A DNA stretch of 64,000 nucleotides, from NCBI GenBank assembly GCA_025266875.1, contig JALLLT010000004.1, positions 310,001-374,000 of the forward strand, written 5' to 3'. The notes under the pieces are model-generated. The model was not told the DNA's origin. It worked only from the letters and a program-made list of their open reading frames with translations, and did not search any database. The DNA is from Fennellomyces sp. T-0311. Lineage: Eukaryota > Mucoromycota > Mucoromycetes > Mucorales > Lichtheimiaceae. Shown in pieces: positions 23,234 through 35,664 of the stretch; position 1 is the first letter of the stretch, and each line of letters begins with the position of its first letter. A program made the translations under genes and the position numbers.

Positions 23234-24267
23234 ATGCTCACTATGGATTTATCGGGATTTCAAAATGGTGATGCACTCACCGAAATGTGTCGTTCGGGCT
23301 GCTGACGCGTTTCCTTTATTCTGCAACAGGTTCAAAAAGAATGAAGAACGGAGAAGTTAATTTGGGTGTAAGCAACCTTTAATCATAAACCCGTCATGGA
23401 CAGCATTCGAGCTAACCATTCACTGTTTCCATAGACATCCATTATGGCTGTTGCCTTTGCTGATGGTGTCGTTATTGGCGCCGATTCGCGTACCACCACC
23501 GGTGCTTACATTGCCAATCGAGTAACTGACAAATTGACCAAGGTTCACGATCGTATTTACTGCTGTCGATCTGGATCTGCCGCCGATACCCAAGCAGTAG
23601 CCGACATTGTGCATTATTACTTGCAATTATACAGGTACAACAATTCGAAAAAAAAGCCTTTGGACGATTGAATCCACTAAACTTGTTTGAAACTATTAGC
23701 GTTCAGGAGAACGAAATGCCCTCGGTTCGCACAGCTTCAGCTTTGTTCCAAGAACTTTGTTATCAGAACAAGGATATGTTGACAGCGGGCATTATTGTAG
23801 CTGGCTGGGATGAAAAGAACGGTCCTGCGGTATACAATGTGCCTTTGGGCGGTTCGTTGCATAAGCAACCCTTTGCTATTGGCGGTATTGCATCACGATA
23901 ACTCTTTTTCTCTTCATATGTGCTTATAGGATGAGTGTAGGTTCTGGTTCTACGTATATCTACGGTTACTGCGATGCAAATTTCAAAGAAAACATGACAC
24001 GCGATGAGTGCGTCGGCTTCGTAAAGAACTGTAAGTAGCTTTTCACTGGTGTGATGGTGTGAATTCTGATTGAAGGATATCAGCATTATCGTTGGCAATG
24101 TCTCGAGACGGTTCATCAGGTGGTGTAATTCGTCTGGCAGTGATCACAAAGGAAGGCGTGGAGCGATTGTTCGTTCCCGGAGACAAGTTACCAGGTAACG
24201 TACAGACGGGACACACTAGGTTGACATGGATACTAATGATGCGTGCGCAGTTCACTGGGAAGGATAA
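23234..24267 (+). CDS. PRE3: 20S proteasome subunit beta-1 (caspase-like)
   Basis: Seven exons (23234-23267, 23330-23367, 23435-23634, 23700-23884, 23941-24030, 24084-24194, 24251-24267) give 224 aa, or 221 from a second in-frame ATG at 23243 (yeast Pre3, 215). The propeptide ends in Gly and is cut before Thr1 of TSIMAV, exposing the catalytic nucleophile. Counting from Thr1, Asp17 and Lys33 are present, as is Arg45 (CCRSGSA), the residue that gives beta-1 its post-acidic specificity. [16 protein letters not shown] and SRDGSSGG are the conserved core. The first exon is joined by a 62-nt intron with a CTGAC branch point and a pyrimidine tract. The last exon is only 17 nt and encodes the short tail VHWEG. 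It acts in the 26S proteasome, cytosol and nucleus. Confidence 0.93.
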
Positions 24268-24559
24268 AAAGAGCCCTTAGTCAAGAATCCATCTTTTTTT
24301 CGAATGAACATATTTTTTACAAAAAAGAAAGATGAGCTCCGGTTGTCGGAGGATGAGCACTTCTTTAAAGAACGAAGCCACCTTTTGTTTTCATCTTACT
24401 ACTGCATTAATAACTATGGGATACCGGTACACCGCCATTTTAATGGGTGGTGGTGCGACGCCAAGTCAAACTACCAAAAAGAAAAGGGTATAACGTGACC
24501 TTTCCCTCATTCGTACACAAACGCCAACCTTATTGCAGGAACCTAGTTCGTCCGCCGCC

Positions 24560-26423
24560 ATGTCCAAGAAAAGAAAGAATGACCCTGCAAAGAAAAAGCA
24601 ATCCCTCGGATCTTCATTTCAGTCTCCAATCACAGCTGCAAACGCGACTTTGACAAAGAGTCCAAAATCAAAATCAACCGAGCCTGCCAAGAAACGAAAA
24701 CCCAAAAACGATGCGACCCAATCTGACAAAAGACGTAAAGTTGATGCATCGCGCCCCGCTTCTGCAGCCATGCCAAAGACGTCTGTTCACAAACTCTCTT
24801 CACTCGTAAGCTGCCTTAACCATGTCAAAACGAGTGTGCGAATATAACGCTGGTAATAGCCTTTACCCACGACTCCTAAAGTCTTCAAACGACGACCTCC
24901 TCTGCCTCTATTACGTAAAGTTTGTTTTTTACCGTTCACCAACCAAAAACTCATGGTTTCTGTAGACGAATCATACCAGCTGACGCGTATACTGAAAGGA
25001 CACGCTGCAGATACAGATACATCCGCACCATCGAATCTGTGGGCGTGCGAATTTGAACCAGGAAAGAACTTGGTGGCATTATGCGGCTCCAATAGCATTT
25101 TGTTTTTGGATGTGCAGCTCGGTCGTTATGTCAAAAAGTACACGCATATCGAGCCCAACGAAGAATTCTTGTGTCTGGCATGGACAACGTTGCGAGGCCC
25201 ATTGGATTTGTTGGATGAAAACGCTACAGACGACGCTTCTTGCAATATCCTGGCTGCCGCTGGTATGCTGGGCTCAATCAAGCTCTTCAATACATTACAA
25301 AACGAATGCTATCGATACTTGTTTGGTCATCAGAAGCAAGTGCGAAAACTGCAATTTTCAAAGTCCAAACCGCGCTGGTTATTCAGTAAGTTGCTGCTTT
25401 AACCCCCCCCCCACCAAGTTATTCAATTGTTATTGCGCAGGTGCCTCAGATGATTTGACAGTACGATTATGGGATATTGGTGCACCGAATACGGATGATA
25501 CAGAAAACATTGCAACGTGAGTTATTGCTGTCGGTAGAAAGCGGTGAGAGGATTGATAAAAAGTGGGTTTTATTAGTTGTTTGGCAAGGTTTTCGTTACC
25601 AACTTCGGAACCATCAGCTCTGTCAATAGCACCTGACTTGACTGCCGTGTTTGTGGGTTGCGTTCTAGGTGAACTAGTTCAATACAATATAAAACCCAAG
25701 GAAATTCGAGAATTGGAAAAGAAAGACGGTCATACAAAGTCGTTCAAGCCCAAGGTGGTGTTTCCCAGTGGAGACGAGTGGCACGAAGGATATGTGGACG
25801 ATGTCTATGTGCTTGGTCAGCAAAAACAAGAAAATGGTATTGTGCAACGTCATGTACTAGATGGGTGTATAGGTAAAACAAAAAAGCTAGGGCGTGCCTC
25901 CATCTGTGACCTTGACTCGATATGATACAGTGTCTCGTGGATCGGATGACTATGAAAGCTTGATCTGGCGACCCAAGACGAGCACCAAGAATGATGCAGA
26001 TATAGCCATCTCGTTGGAATGGCCCGACTCTAAGGATCACGCCGGTTTACGGTTCAAAGTTGTAGAGAAATATGGTAATAATCTTAATCTAGATAATCAA
26101 CAGAGGGAGCTGATAATTTTGGGACTTAGGTGATAAGGTGATGGTTGCAGGTGACTACGAAGGCCAGATCCGTATCTTCAATATAGGCGATGGACGGAGC
26201 AGTCGTTCGTTAGATGATGGAACCAAAGAGATGTTTCAACCAACCAAGGTGACTAAAAGGAGAAGAGGAACCCACATGTGGCTGATCAATAGGAATCTAG
26301 GTGCTGTCCCATGCCATGTCGTCTGGCTTGGTTCGTGATCTCTGTATATCGGATGATACCAAAAAAATCATAGCTGTTGATTCAGTGAACAATGTTTTCG
26401 TCTGGATCTGCGATGGCAAATAA
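24560..26423 (+). CDS. WD-repeat protein, LRWD1/ORCA-like, with basic N-terminus
   Basis: Eight exons (24560-24805, 24860-24914, 24966-25385, 25441-25516, 25577-25872, 25931-26074, 26130-26248, 26301-26423) give 492 aa. The first 100 residues are very rich in Lys, Arg and Ser (KKRKND, AKKRKPK, DKRRKVD), implying nuclear targeting and possible nucleic-acid contact. The rest is a WD40 propeller: LWACEFEPG, FLCLAWTTL, NILAAAGMLGSIKLF, LFSASDDLTVRLWDIG, VMVAGDYEGQIRIF and NVFVWICDG. The AWTTL...LAAAG...VKL/IKL run resembles human LRWD1 (ORCA), which stabilises the origin recognition complex at heterochromatin. No leucine-rich repeats precede the propeller here, so the assignment is tentative; another nuclear WD40 family is possible. 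The ATG at 24560 has an ideal context (GCCGCC). Confidence 0.72.
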
Positions 26424-26528
26424 ATTATGTACAAATGAGAGTGTATATTTTTTCTAATGGATTACAATAGAGCGTATATAAGATGATGGCAGGGGAAAGA
26501 GCGAAGAGTGAGAGAGTTAACGGTGGTA

Positions 26529-28614
26529 TCATGAATTAGGTGGAAGCGTATTAGAACGAGATATAGAGGGAGCGCCGGCGTTGGGCTGCTTGCCCTTCAG
26601 CGTGTTCTTGATGAGCCGCGCTGCGAATACAGTTAACCCAAGCCCAGCCCAGTCTTCATCGTGCAAGTCACGCAAATCGCCCACAGTATCGATATCCTGA
26701 TTCTGCAGTTTGCGTATCCACTCTTGTGCTTTATCGGCATTCCGATGTGTTGCTACTGCACAATCGCGTATGAACGTCTCAATATCGACGTCATCGGAGT
26801 ATTCTAATCGCGCTGTTAGAGATCAAAAACCGACTGTGCCCCAACTTGGACTTACCCTTCACAGGGAAAGAAGGCGGCGGCGACGACACTTGCTGCGCGT
26901 CTTCTGCCTTTAGCTCTTGAACTATGCGGGATATTTCTTGGTACCGCTCCTCGGCTAAACGCGCACGACGTTCCAACTCTTCACATTCTACTTCTTTCTC
27001 ATGGATATGCTCCTCTTCCTGATGTAGCTCGGTTCTAACGTCCTCCAGCTCCTGGCTAAAGTTTTCACTTTCGCGTCGCCATATGGATGGATGCACGTTA
27101 TCTGCCTCCTTGTCCAGGTCGCGCAGGAGACGAGCCATCTCCTTGGTGATATGTTGTTGGTATTGTCTAGGCAAAATATTCTCTTCAATCTGTAAAGACA
27201 AGACAATAAGCATCACATGCCGCGCATCTTGGTTATGAAAGCATTTACCATCTCATGAACCACCTCAGCCGCCGTATCCGTCTCCTATAAACAGAACATC
27301 CATAAGTCCAAACGGAGTTGCTTACGTACTGAAAAAAAAGCACCCACCACATTGAAATCAAACTTGACTGAACGTTTGTCAATGCCTTTAAAGACGACTT
27401 GAAGAGAGAGATGGATGTTGTTGTCGTCTGTGGCAAGCAAGACAACTTCGGGCTCGACGGCAAAAAACGTGTGTTCGAGAATTTCCTGCGCTGACATTCG
27501 CTCATCCTCCGGGCCGAGACAGTTTTCAACCACAGCCAGCACTTCTTCGTTTTGCACCTGCGCCAAGCACGCCGGTTTGGTGCCCGCCATGACCTTCTTG
27601 TAGATCTGGGCGGGATTGGTGCATTCCCCGTACGGATACTCGCCCGTAGCCATCTCGAGAAGACACATACCAAAGGCATAAATGTCGACTTTTTCGCTGT
27701 AACCCATTTCTTCGTACATTTCGGGCGCCATAAACTCGGGCGTGCCAATGACGGTGTACTTCTTGCCCATCTTCATCTCAGCAGTGCCCATATCGCCGAT
27801 CTTGACCTCGCCGTAAGCGCCGTTGATAAAGATGTTATCGCACTTGATGTCGCGATGGATGATGGGCGGGTTGTGGCCGTGGAGATAAACCAAGCCCTTC
27901 AAGATCTGACGCGACCACCGCTTGACGATCTTGATGTTGGGCAGACTGAGCTTGCGGATGTACTCGCGCAAGGTCCCGGAGGTCATCAGCTCGGTGATGA
28001 AGACAAACTCGTTCTCGGTGTACCAGGCTTCATGGAACGCAATGATGTTCGGGTGTCGCACAGATTTGAGGATTTGGATTTCGTGCTCAAGTTTGTTCAT
28101 ATTGTTCATCGACTGTGTGCTTGCAGCTATCAGTAAAAAGGAGCCACCCGAGATGTTCACACACGCCTTGTATTACCTGCATCGAATTCCACGCAACCTC
28201 GTAGCCCTCTTCCCGGTCAATGGCTTTGTACACCACCTTGTAGGCGCCTTTGCCAAGAAGGGTGTTTAGCCGCAAATAACGACCCGAGTCGGGCGACACT
28301 TCCACCACCTTTTCTGTATCGTGCGACTTGGAATGGTCAATGATTTCATTTTGTCGTCCATCGCCAAGGGAACGCTTGGTCGGGTAGTTTATGTACAGCG
28401 TGTTGAGGGCGTCGGTGAGTTCTGGCAAGGGATTCGATTCGGACGATGACGAAGATGCACGGGCTCGGTGTTGGTCGCTGCTGCTGCTCACAGTGCTGGT
28501 GGCATTGTCGGATATCGGTGCGTAGTAGTTTCTGAACCGTTCAGGATCGTAACCATCTTCCTTGACAGTCGGCACGAACGAAACGTGGTGCTGCTGTTGA
28601 TGAAGATCCGACAT
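26529..28614 (-). CDS. WNK: WNK (with-no-lysine) serine/threonine protein kinase
   Basis: Five exons (28177-28614, 27348-28112, 27249-27284, 26856-27189, 26529-26812) give 618 aa. After a Ser-rich N-tail, the kinase domain starts near 115. The usual VAIK lysine is absent: the segment reads VAWN (140-143). A lysine instead sits in the glycine-rich loop, GKGAYKVVYK (Lys126), the defining WNK arrangement. HRD is at 232-234, DMG replaces DFG at 253-255, and GTPEFMAPE follows. After the kinase comes a stretch like the OSR1/WNK autoinhibitory fold (VKFDFNVVETDTAAEVV), a coiled coil (about 430-500) and a C-terminal SAM-like segment (IDTVGDLRDLHDEDWAGLGL). WNKs govern ion balance and osmotic responses in animals and plants; the fungal role is unknown. 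A 36-nt exon codes for 12 residues. Confidence 0.9.
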
Positions 28615-31600
28615 TGTCGCGTGCGATCAACAAAAAAGCGCCTTTATTTATTTGGCGCTTCCAAAGTAATAAAGTGAAGAAAAAAGAGAGGGGGGCCGTT
28701 TCCCTTGACCACCGAAAAAGTGAGAGAGAGGTTGAAAAGGAAGGAAGAGAAGCAGCAGAAATATTATTCCTGATTTCAGTGTCTCCGAGTGGCAGTGTAG
28801 TATTTCCGTCATTCGCTCCCCCCGCGCTCCCCCACGTTATGTTCTGGTCGCTTCCATTCCCTTTTTTTTACTTTACTAAGCTACGTTTTTTCATATGCCA
28901 AAAGACCGTTTGTCTGCCGGGCGCTATCTCACAAACGGCATATCCAACCTATGGTGCTTGAAAGTCTGTGTTACCGTGCTTGGAATCAATAAAGCTGCAC
29001 TATGATCAAACCTGCTAATCCAGTCAATGCGCCTTTGTGCCCTTCCGATCGAGCTCGTAAATGGTAAAGTCAATTGTGATCACATGATGAACCGACTTTT
29101 TAACTCTTCACTCCACACAGCCACGCAGTGACGTTCTGGATTCCGCCTACCATGCATGCATATCATCTATTAAGCCTCCCTCTGCATCACATCATTTTCT
29201 AATAGGTGTCTTCCCGGAGTGCTTTTTTTGGCTGGGCATTGCCACAAAAAGGAATTTAGGCTTTTGTTGTTTGCCTTTAAGGAATTCATGCTCAAGCACT
29301 CCTTTTAACTCTCCCACGTAGCATTTATCCCTATCCATCGCTTCGATATGCAGCCCACAACTTATCTCTGAATGTAGTACGGAAGCTTTATAATGTGACG
29401 TTGTCTGGGCCTCTCTTCATGACCCTGGATTTTCACGATACAGAGTCACCGGATTGCCATGGCGCATGCCTTCGTGGCTCCGTATATACATGACCTTATC
29501 GTGGGTAACTTTTTTTTGTTGATTCGATAAATCCAATCATGCGACCCAGGTGCTTTGATTTAGAGTTTCCTCTTAATAACAATATATATATATTCTCAGG
29601 GTGGACTATTTCTTACTAGTTTTGTAACATCTAGCAATCTACATTGTATCCACCCAACCGTTTCCCATATGCTCAAGCCAAAAGGTATTGCCATGAAACA
29701 CAGTAGAGTATTATTGGCGCAGATCAAGCTCTCTTCACGTGCCACTGGTCGACTATTAGAAATGATGCAATAGTCTAAAGAAAGTATGAATATCTTGCTT
29801 TAAAACGGAGCTTGTTGTTCCGGGTAAATCGTCCTAATAGTTTGAATGCAAAGGTTCGAATTTAAGGTGTTAAGGATGGTCTGCTTCAACTACTTCATCT
29901 GATGAGATTAGCTTTCATATCGTAACTCCCATATATCACTGCTACTGATATGTGATCCAAAAGTACTCTTTGCGTTAGATTACATTTCTATATAGTAGAA
30001 GAAGCAGTCGGTAATTGCTTCAAATCTGTATATACGTATTTAGATAGTCATGTACAACTACGTTCCTCTATGTACGTAAAGCATAAGAAAACGCAATCTC
30101 CATCTACAGTACGATTTATGGGGTATAGTTGGGAAGGTCAATGTAGCCGTTTAAATCACCAGAAAAGAAAATTTCTCGATCATACCTGGCTAAAGGCCAG
30201 CCGTTCTTCAAGTGCTCCACAAGATCAGGGTTCTACTGTGAGAGTATGACCAGAACCAATCAAATTTCCGGTTGATTCTGCTACATCTACGGCAAGTCTG
30301 GACGAATACGTATAATTACCAGAAGAGATGAAAGGTCCATATCACTTAGCACGGAAGGGATCCAAGGTTTCTTCAAGTTCAGCATCTACCCGTGGTTCCA
30401 TCTTATGAATATATGCCATGTCTGGGTATCTCTTCTGAAGCTTGCTGCGCAGTTGGTCAAGACATGTTGATGTATAAAGTTTGGTCCAGCACCGCGTGCA
30501 GTCTCGCGTGTATATAGACATTCTGACAGCCATGATCCGACAGATGGTATCAAGCCTGCTATGTTACCAAGGCCCGATTACAATTTCTCGTAAAATTATT
30601 GGCTGAAGTTATGTCGTGCCCTGGTGCTTCGACGTGGCACCTATAATTAGATCTTTATATGACAGAGACATAGGAAACAAATGATGCCAGTTAATCAACT
30701 GTTTATACGGACAGACTTATCTGTAACAGCGCTAACTTATATCTAACAGATACAGAACTTTGTGAAGGATGTGGTGAAAAGCATAGTAATTGCACTCGTA
30801 AAGGAGTTACGATCTGGTCTATACATTACACAATCTAAAAATGCTTATTAGAGTTAAGAATGTATTAATATCATAAATGAATGTACGTTTAAGCTTTGAC
30901 ATCACTTTTGGATGACTTTGGAAGCTTGTTGAAGAGACTCTTTGCAAATTTACCAAGAAGTATAGGGGCATATGACAACCAATCAGCTTATTTTACAAAC
31001 TTTACAGACTGATGAATACCCCAAATGAATTGGAACCGTGCATCTCGCTTGGGTAGAGCAAGATATAAGTCGGCGCTCAATCCACATCATTCAAAAAGCA
31101 TCATGATTTTGTGCTAGCAATACACATGTATAAAAGTATATACATAACTGTTATTCGTATATTAGTGTGTGGCTACAATGGTAGACATGTGACATTCGCA
31201 ATTGTGTCACTGACGGCTGTCGATAGCGAGATTCTTCACCTTTTACAGGTTCATTGATCAAGGATCATAAGGCTAACGTTACATTTGATACGTTTAACCT
31301 ACGGATTTGGCTGAAGTTCATAACGGTAGTAGTTTCTGCGCACTTTGTCGTTCAGTTTTTCACGGTTTAAGCACATAAAGGCGTAGTGTTATGTGTGATT
31401 GACGGAATTGAATCTACGCTAACCCAGGCCACTGTGGCTGTGCAGTAGGGTGTACCTTTTTCTGAAACTCCACTTTAATGGGAAGCATTTCTCATAGAAG
31501 TAACGACTACTATCTGTATAGAGATAATTTAAGACAACAATTAGCTTTCCAGATACCAATTTCCCTAAAAGCTCGAGTACTATTAGTTTTTACGGCAATT

Positions 31601-33366
31601 GATATCATAGCAACTACATATTATTAGCAATACTCGCATCATCGCTCCTTTCGCGCCAACATACTGTATAATTTCAGCCAATGATGTGTTCTTTGCTTGC
31701 TTTTTCATTTCGATACCAGGCGTATCATCTTTGAAGCTTTTATTCGCATCCCATCTGTACTGCCTTTAGACTTTGATCCAACTATCATAATCGAAAATGG
31801 AATATCCCAGGAACTCAACGTAAGCATAGTCAAATGACTCGCAGTAGATTGATCCGTGATTCCGGAAAGATTAATTACCGTTTAGAGATACATACCTTTG
31901 AGTACCAATGATGCTGTTGGTTTCGCTTCTGTCGACTTTACTATAGGAATCATACAACGTGCTTGCTAAGCTACAAGTAATACCGCATAAAGAATCCTTA
32001 ACCGGTTTCAAGATGTAAAAGGTAATATCAATGCGCTTTGGTTCGAGAAAAGTCTCTCAAAAATAATCGTCTTGAAAATTACGCGTCTTGTCCGACATAC
32101 ACCTGATTTGGATACACATCTACTAAATCTGAACCTTTGTTTTACAATCGATAACTGCTAAGAGACTCGGAATGCCCCTTAACAGCATTAGCTAATTAGC
32201 TGAGCCTATAGCTGGAATAACTCGGGATGCATGCTAAAAAATATGCTGCGCATTAAAGAAAGGCTGAATGCTGTATAACCTTGCGGCTAAGTACACATTT
32301 GGAGCGATCTACAGCTACTTCCTAATTCATGGCAGTGATTTTTAAACAAAAATGGGATGTCATGCACGGTTTCTTTTTTAAAATTTAAGGGTGGTATTGA
32401 TTCCCACGTACAATATTTGTTTAAAAAGATCGACAAACGAATGACACACTGAGAGGCTAGCCTTCGTATTAGCATGGCGCAATTGAAGTGCAGCCATGAT
32501 CTGACATTTTCAAAACTTTAATCTATAAAAAAAATCGTGAAAATGATAATAAACCATCGCTAGAAGAAAAAATGTAAGCAAAGAAGCCATTAGTTCTTGT
32601 AACCAGTTTTCTGGGAGTTCATTTCAATCTATATAGAACCTACACTGAATTAGGATATTGTAGATATTCTTAGAAAAAGGGGCTACAAAGTAATCAACCG
32701 CCAGTCTTAAATGATGTGGCATATATGTATCACTATCCCTTCTTGGAATTTCTTGTTCAACGTTGCGCTTGACCACGCTAATGGAGGGATGAGCATAACG
32801 GATCTGTGCCCGATTATGGAACGCTCCGTTACCGGAAAGCAAAAAAGAGAGAATCCTTCCTTTTACCGATCCAGGATTATGGTAAAGGGGCAGAAGCCCA
32901 CTCATCGGATGAGTTCAACTTTTCATTCTCAAACACCGAATTATGCTAAAGGACCCTTTATTCCAATTTATCGGGTTAGAATGGGGCGGGGAAATCCTTT
33001 TATATCTATGCACTTTGGGGTAATTTATATTATGTCTTGCAAATTGATATAACGTTATAACAAGGAATTATATCGTGATAATAATAAAGCACTGATTCAA
33101 GCGAAATACTTGTTATTCGACACGTGCAAAATTGCTTTGAATGAGTTATAGCCACTTTGTCTTGTGTATCGTTAATCTATTCCGATATAGCAACCCACTC
33201 GGGTATGACAAACTGCACGAAATGGGACATCGGGTTCCATTAACATGGAAGGAAGTGCATTTAACGTTCCGATTCTAGACTTGTGCTTTAAATGATGTAC
33301 ATAAGGACTTTTACATTTCTTTTTCCGCATCTTTTTTTTTACTTCAACTTTTTTTAACGAAAAATA
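28615..33366. other. 4.75-kb AT-rich gene desert
   Basis: This is the largest spacer in the window, between divergently transcribed WNK and the methyltransferase. Open frames reach at most about 115 codons (28614-28961 and 32711-33052 on the plus strand) and look like chance frames, lacking domain motifs or good splice context. A 63-codon minus frame at 30342-30533 contains CTRCW but matches nothing I know. No RNA gene or complete transposon was recognised. Confidence 0.4.
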
Positions 33367-34869
33367 ATGGGCATCGTACAATCAAAGAGAAAAACTCGTC
33401 TAAGTGAAGACGTTAGCGATAAAATCAATCATCGTTCGATGTTCGCTGAAAAGCCTATACCTATTGCAGCTTCAAAACGTGGTCACCACAGCACTTTACC
33501 TCGCTCAACGGGAAAATCAACACTGCAACATCCGTCCGCTCATACAGCATTACTGAACCGCTCGGTCCCAGCTCTTTCAACTATTAGTTTGCCTCCGAAA
33601 CCAAAACGTGAAGATACGAACACAACATATATCGGCCTTGAATCCAGTAGCCGGTTCCTACCTGACGATTGGGATTCGCAAGACAGAGGGCTTACTGTAA
33701 GAGTTTTTACTATCGCTTTTTTTTTCTCACATTTGCAGAAAAACTCAACATATGCTCTTTTTCTTTTATTAATTATAGTTACACTTTGGCGTCAAGAGAT
33801 TATTTGACGGGTAAAGCAAAGCACGAGTTGATCGAAAGCACGTTATTTCATATGTTCTGATTTTTTTTTCGTTTCATTAGTAATGTGATGCCTGCTGTAC
33901 TATCATGGTTCAACGATAATGCTCGCGTGGTGGATATCGGCTGTCTAAATGGTGCTTGGCTTATGGTACGTAGCACCACTTTTTTTTGTGCCGTTAAGAA
34001 AAAAGGCTATTAATAATTTACTAATTTCTATATTTACAGGATATGGCAGTACAATATCCCAAATGTCAATTTGTCGGTATCGAAACAGAGCAATCACCAT
34101 CAACCGTAATACCGCAAGTGCTCTCTATGCATAATGTGCGTTTCGAATCGGTAGACTCCGAGACGCGGCGCATCCCGCTTGCGGACGCTAGTGTAGATAT
34201 ATGCCACATGCGTGCACAAAGCTTAAATTTCGAACAACGACCGTGGTTAAATTTACTAAGCGAGGCGTACCGCATCTTGAAGCCAGGTGGCGTTGTGCAA
34301 ATCACTGATTTTCATTTCGCCGTAAGTTGTTTTGTTAAAGAAGAAAAGTAATAATCACATTCTAAAAAAACATATGTTAATAGATGACTGGTACAGTCTT
34401 GGTCGAATCGTTTATCGATACTGGTAATGTTACGAATATACCTAACGAAGCTGCTTTTTTTAACTAAGCAAGTTTATGATTAGTACGCAACATTTTAAAT
34501 GCAATGGGGATGGACCTTGACAGTGCCCTGAAACTGGATAGCATTATTGTGCAAAGAGGATTTAATATAGTCGAATCCAAAAGAACAAAAGTGCACTTCG
34601 GTAAGCGTTCTCCGAATTTCCCGATGATACGAAAAAAATCGAGTCGTACTTATATACCAAATATAGCATCTCATGGTCAGCTTGGGGAAGATTTCATGGC
34701 AGCTACATTGAGTGCTTTCGAAAATGCGCATGAACTACTGGCACCAAAGATGGGCTTGGATGAAGATGAATACCGGCAAAGAGTCGAAATGGTATGTGCG
34801 CAATGTGTCCAGCAAGATGCCCATCTCGATTGGTATGCAGTAGTCGGCCGGAAGCCGATCAGCAGTTAA
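33367..34869 (+). CDS. SAM-dependent methyltransferase with predicted N-myristoylation
   Basis: Six exons (33367-33696, 33779-33810, 33881-33965, 34040-34321, 34384-34423, 34484-34869) give 384 aa. Motif I of class I methyltransferases is VVDIGCLNGAW, the acidic end of strand 2 is FVGIETE, motif II region is DASVDICHMR, and YRILKPGG is the usual turn before strand 5. The N-terminus MGIVQSKRK fits the N-myristoylation consensus (Gly2, Ser6) followed by basic residues, suggesting membrane attachment. The first 100 residues are Ser/Pro/Lys-rich and probably disordered. The family is broad in fungi, and neither substrate nor product can be deduced. Exon 2 is only 32 nt and exon 5 only 40 nt, both needed to keep the frame. 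The 3' half (about 257-384) is one exon. Confidence 0.82.
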
Positions 34870-35664
34870 AAAAGGAGTGAAAAAACCCCAAGCAGGAACA
34901 ACATGATAGGTTCGCAGTGGTCGTATATGGGAATTTACGTCTATTACCCTGCAGAACTTATGACACCATCATCCTTCTGTTATCAGCTGGTCGACTGCAC
35001 CCTCTCCCCTTACATTCCTCATCGTTTTTTTATATATATGTTCTTCTTGTTACTCTCCGCACACCCCTCTCCCCTTATCTCTAGACTTTGCTTCCGTTGC
35101 CGCCGTCATTGCCGCCCGGAAGAGTAAAATTTCGTTCTTATCGTAGATAATCATAACTATATGTACAGTCCCTTCCCCCCAAACTTTACATAGACACGAA
35201 TGTACGTAGATAATAAACCACCCTTATTCTTTTTGCAACAATGAATTTGCTGGCGTATCCTTTTGTGGAAGTCATTGTTGTTGCCACGAACCAATCGCGA
35301 GTAAGTGCTACACGTCCGAGTACAGCACCTCACAAGACTCAGCTTGATGGCACGTGGCATTTTTTATACAGAAAGCAGCATGATCGCAAATGATGGCGTT
35401 ACGCGTATTGTTTACAAGGGATCTCTCTTGTCCAACTGCGGCAATGATGCCGATCATTTGAAATTTCGTTTTGCGATTGGGAGCTGTCTACTCAAGAAGG
35501 CAACTGACCGTCGTGGTCCCGACCCCCTTATCTATTTGAACCATACTCCAATCCTATAAAAGGAACAGCAACTTTCGCTTTTTTTTAAAAAAAAACAAAC
35601 CTTTTTCTCTCTTCTCTCCCCCCTCTTTCTACTTCCGCCTTTATATTATTTGCAACATTACAGA
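34870..35664. promoter_or_regulatory. Spacer and CT-rich leader of the amino-acid transporter gene
   Basis: A stretch of 795 bp separates two plus-strand genes. Bases 35576-35643 are poly-T/A and then strongly pyrimidine-rich, a typical core promoter/leader. The 84-codon open frame at 35305-35559 shows no recognisable motif and is left uncalled. Confidence 0.4.

Noticed and set aside
27552..28136. Plus-strand open frame of 194 codons
   Set aside because: It is antisense to the WNK kinase exon and rich in Asp, Leu and Val, as expected from a reversed coding strand; there is no independent evidence for a gene.
28614..28961. Plus-strand frame of 115 codons beginning at the WNK start codon
   Set aside because: It overlaps the WNK promoter and leader, is low complexity and shows no domain.
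29855..29875. GGTTCGAATT, a B-box-like word
   Set aside because: No A-box or foldable cloverleaf upstream; a chance match in AT-rich DNA.
30342..30533. 63-codon minus-strand frame with a CTRCW motif
   Set aside because: Too short, no family recognised and no flanking exons; not enough to call a gene or transposon fragment.
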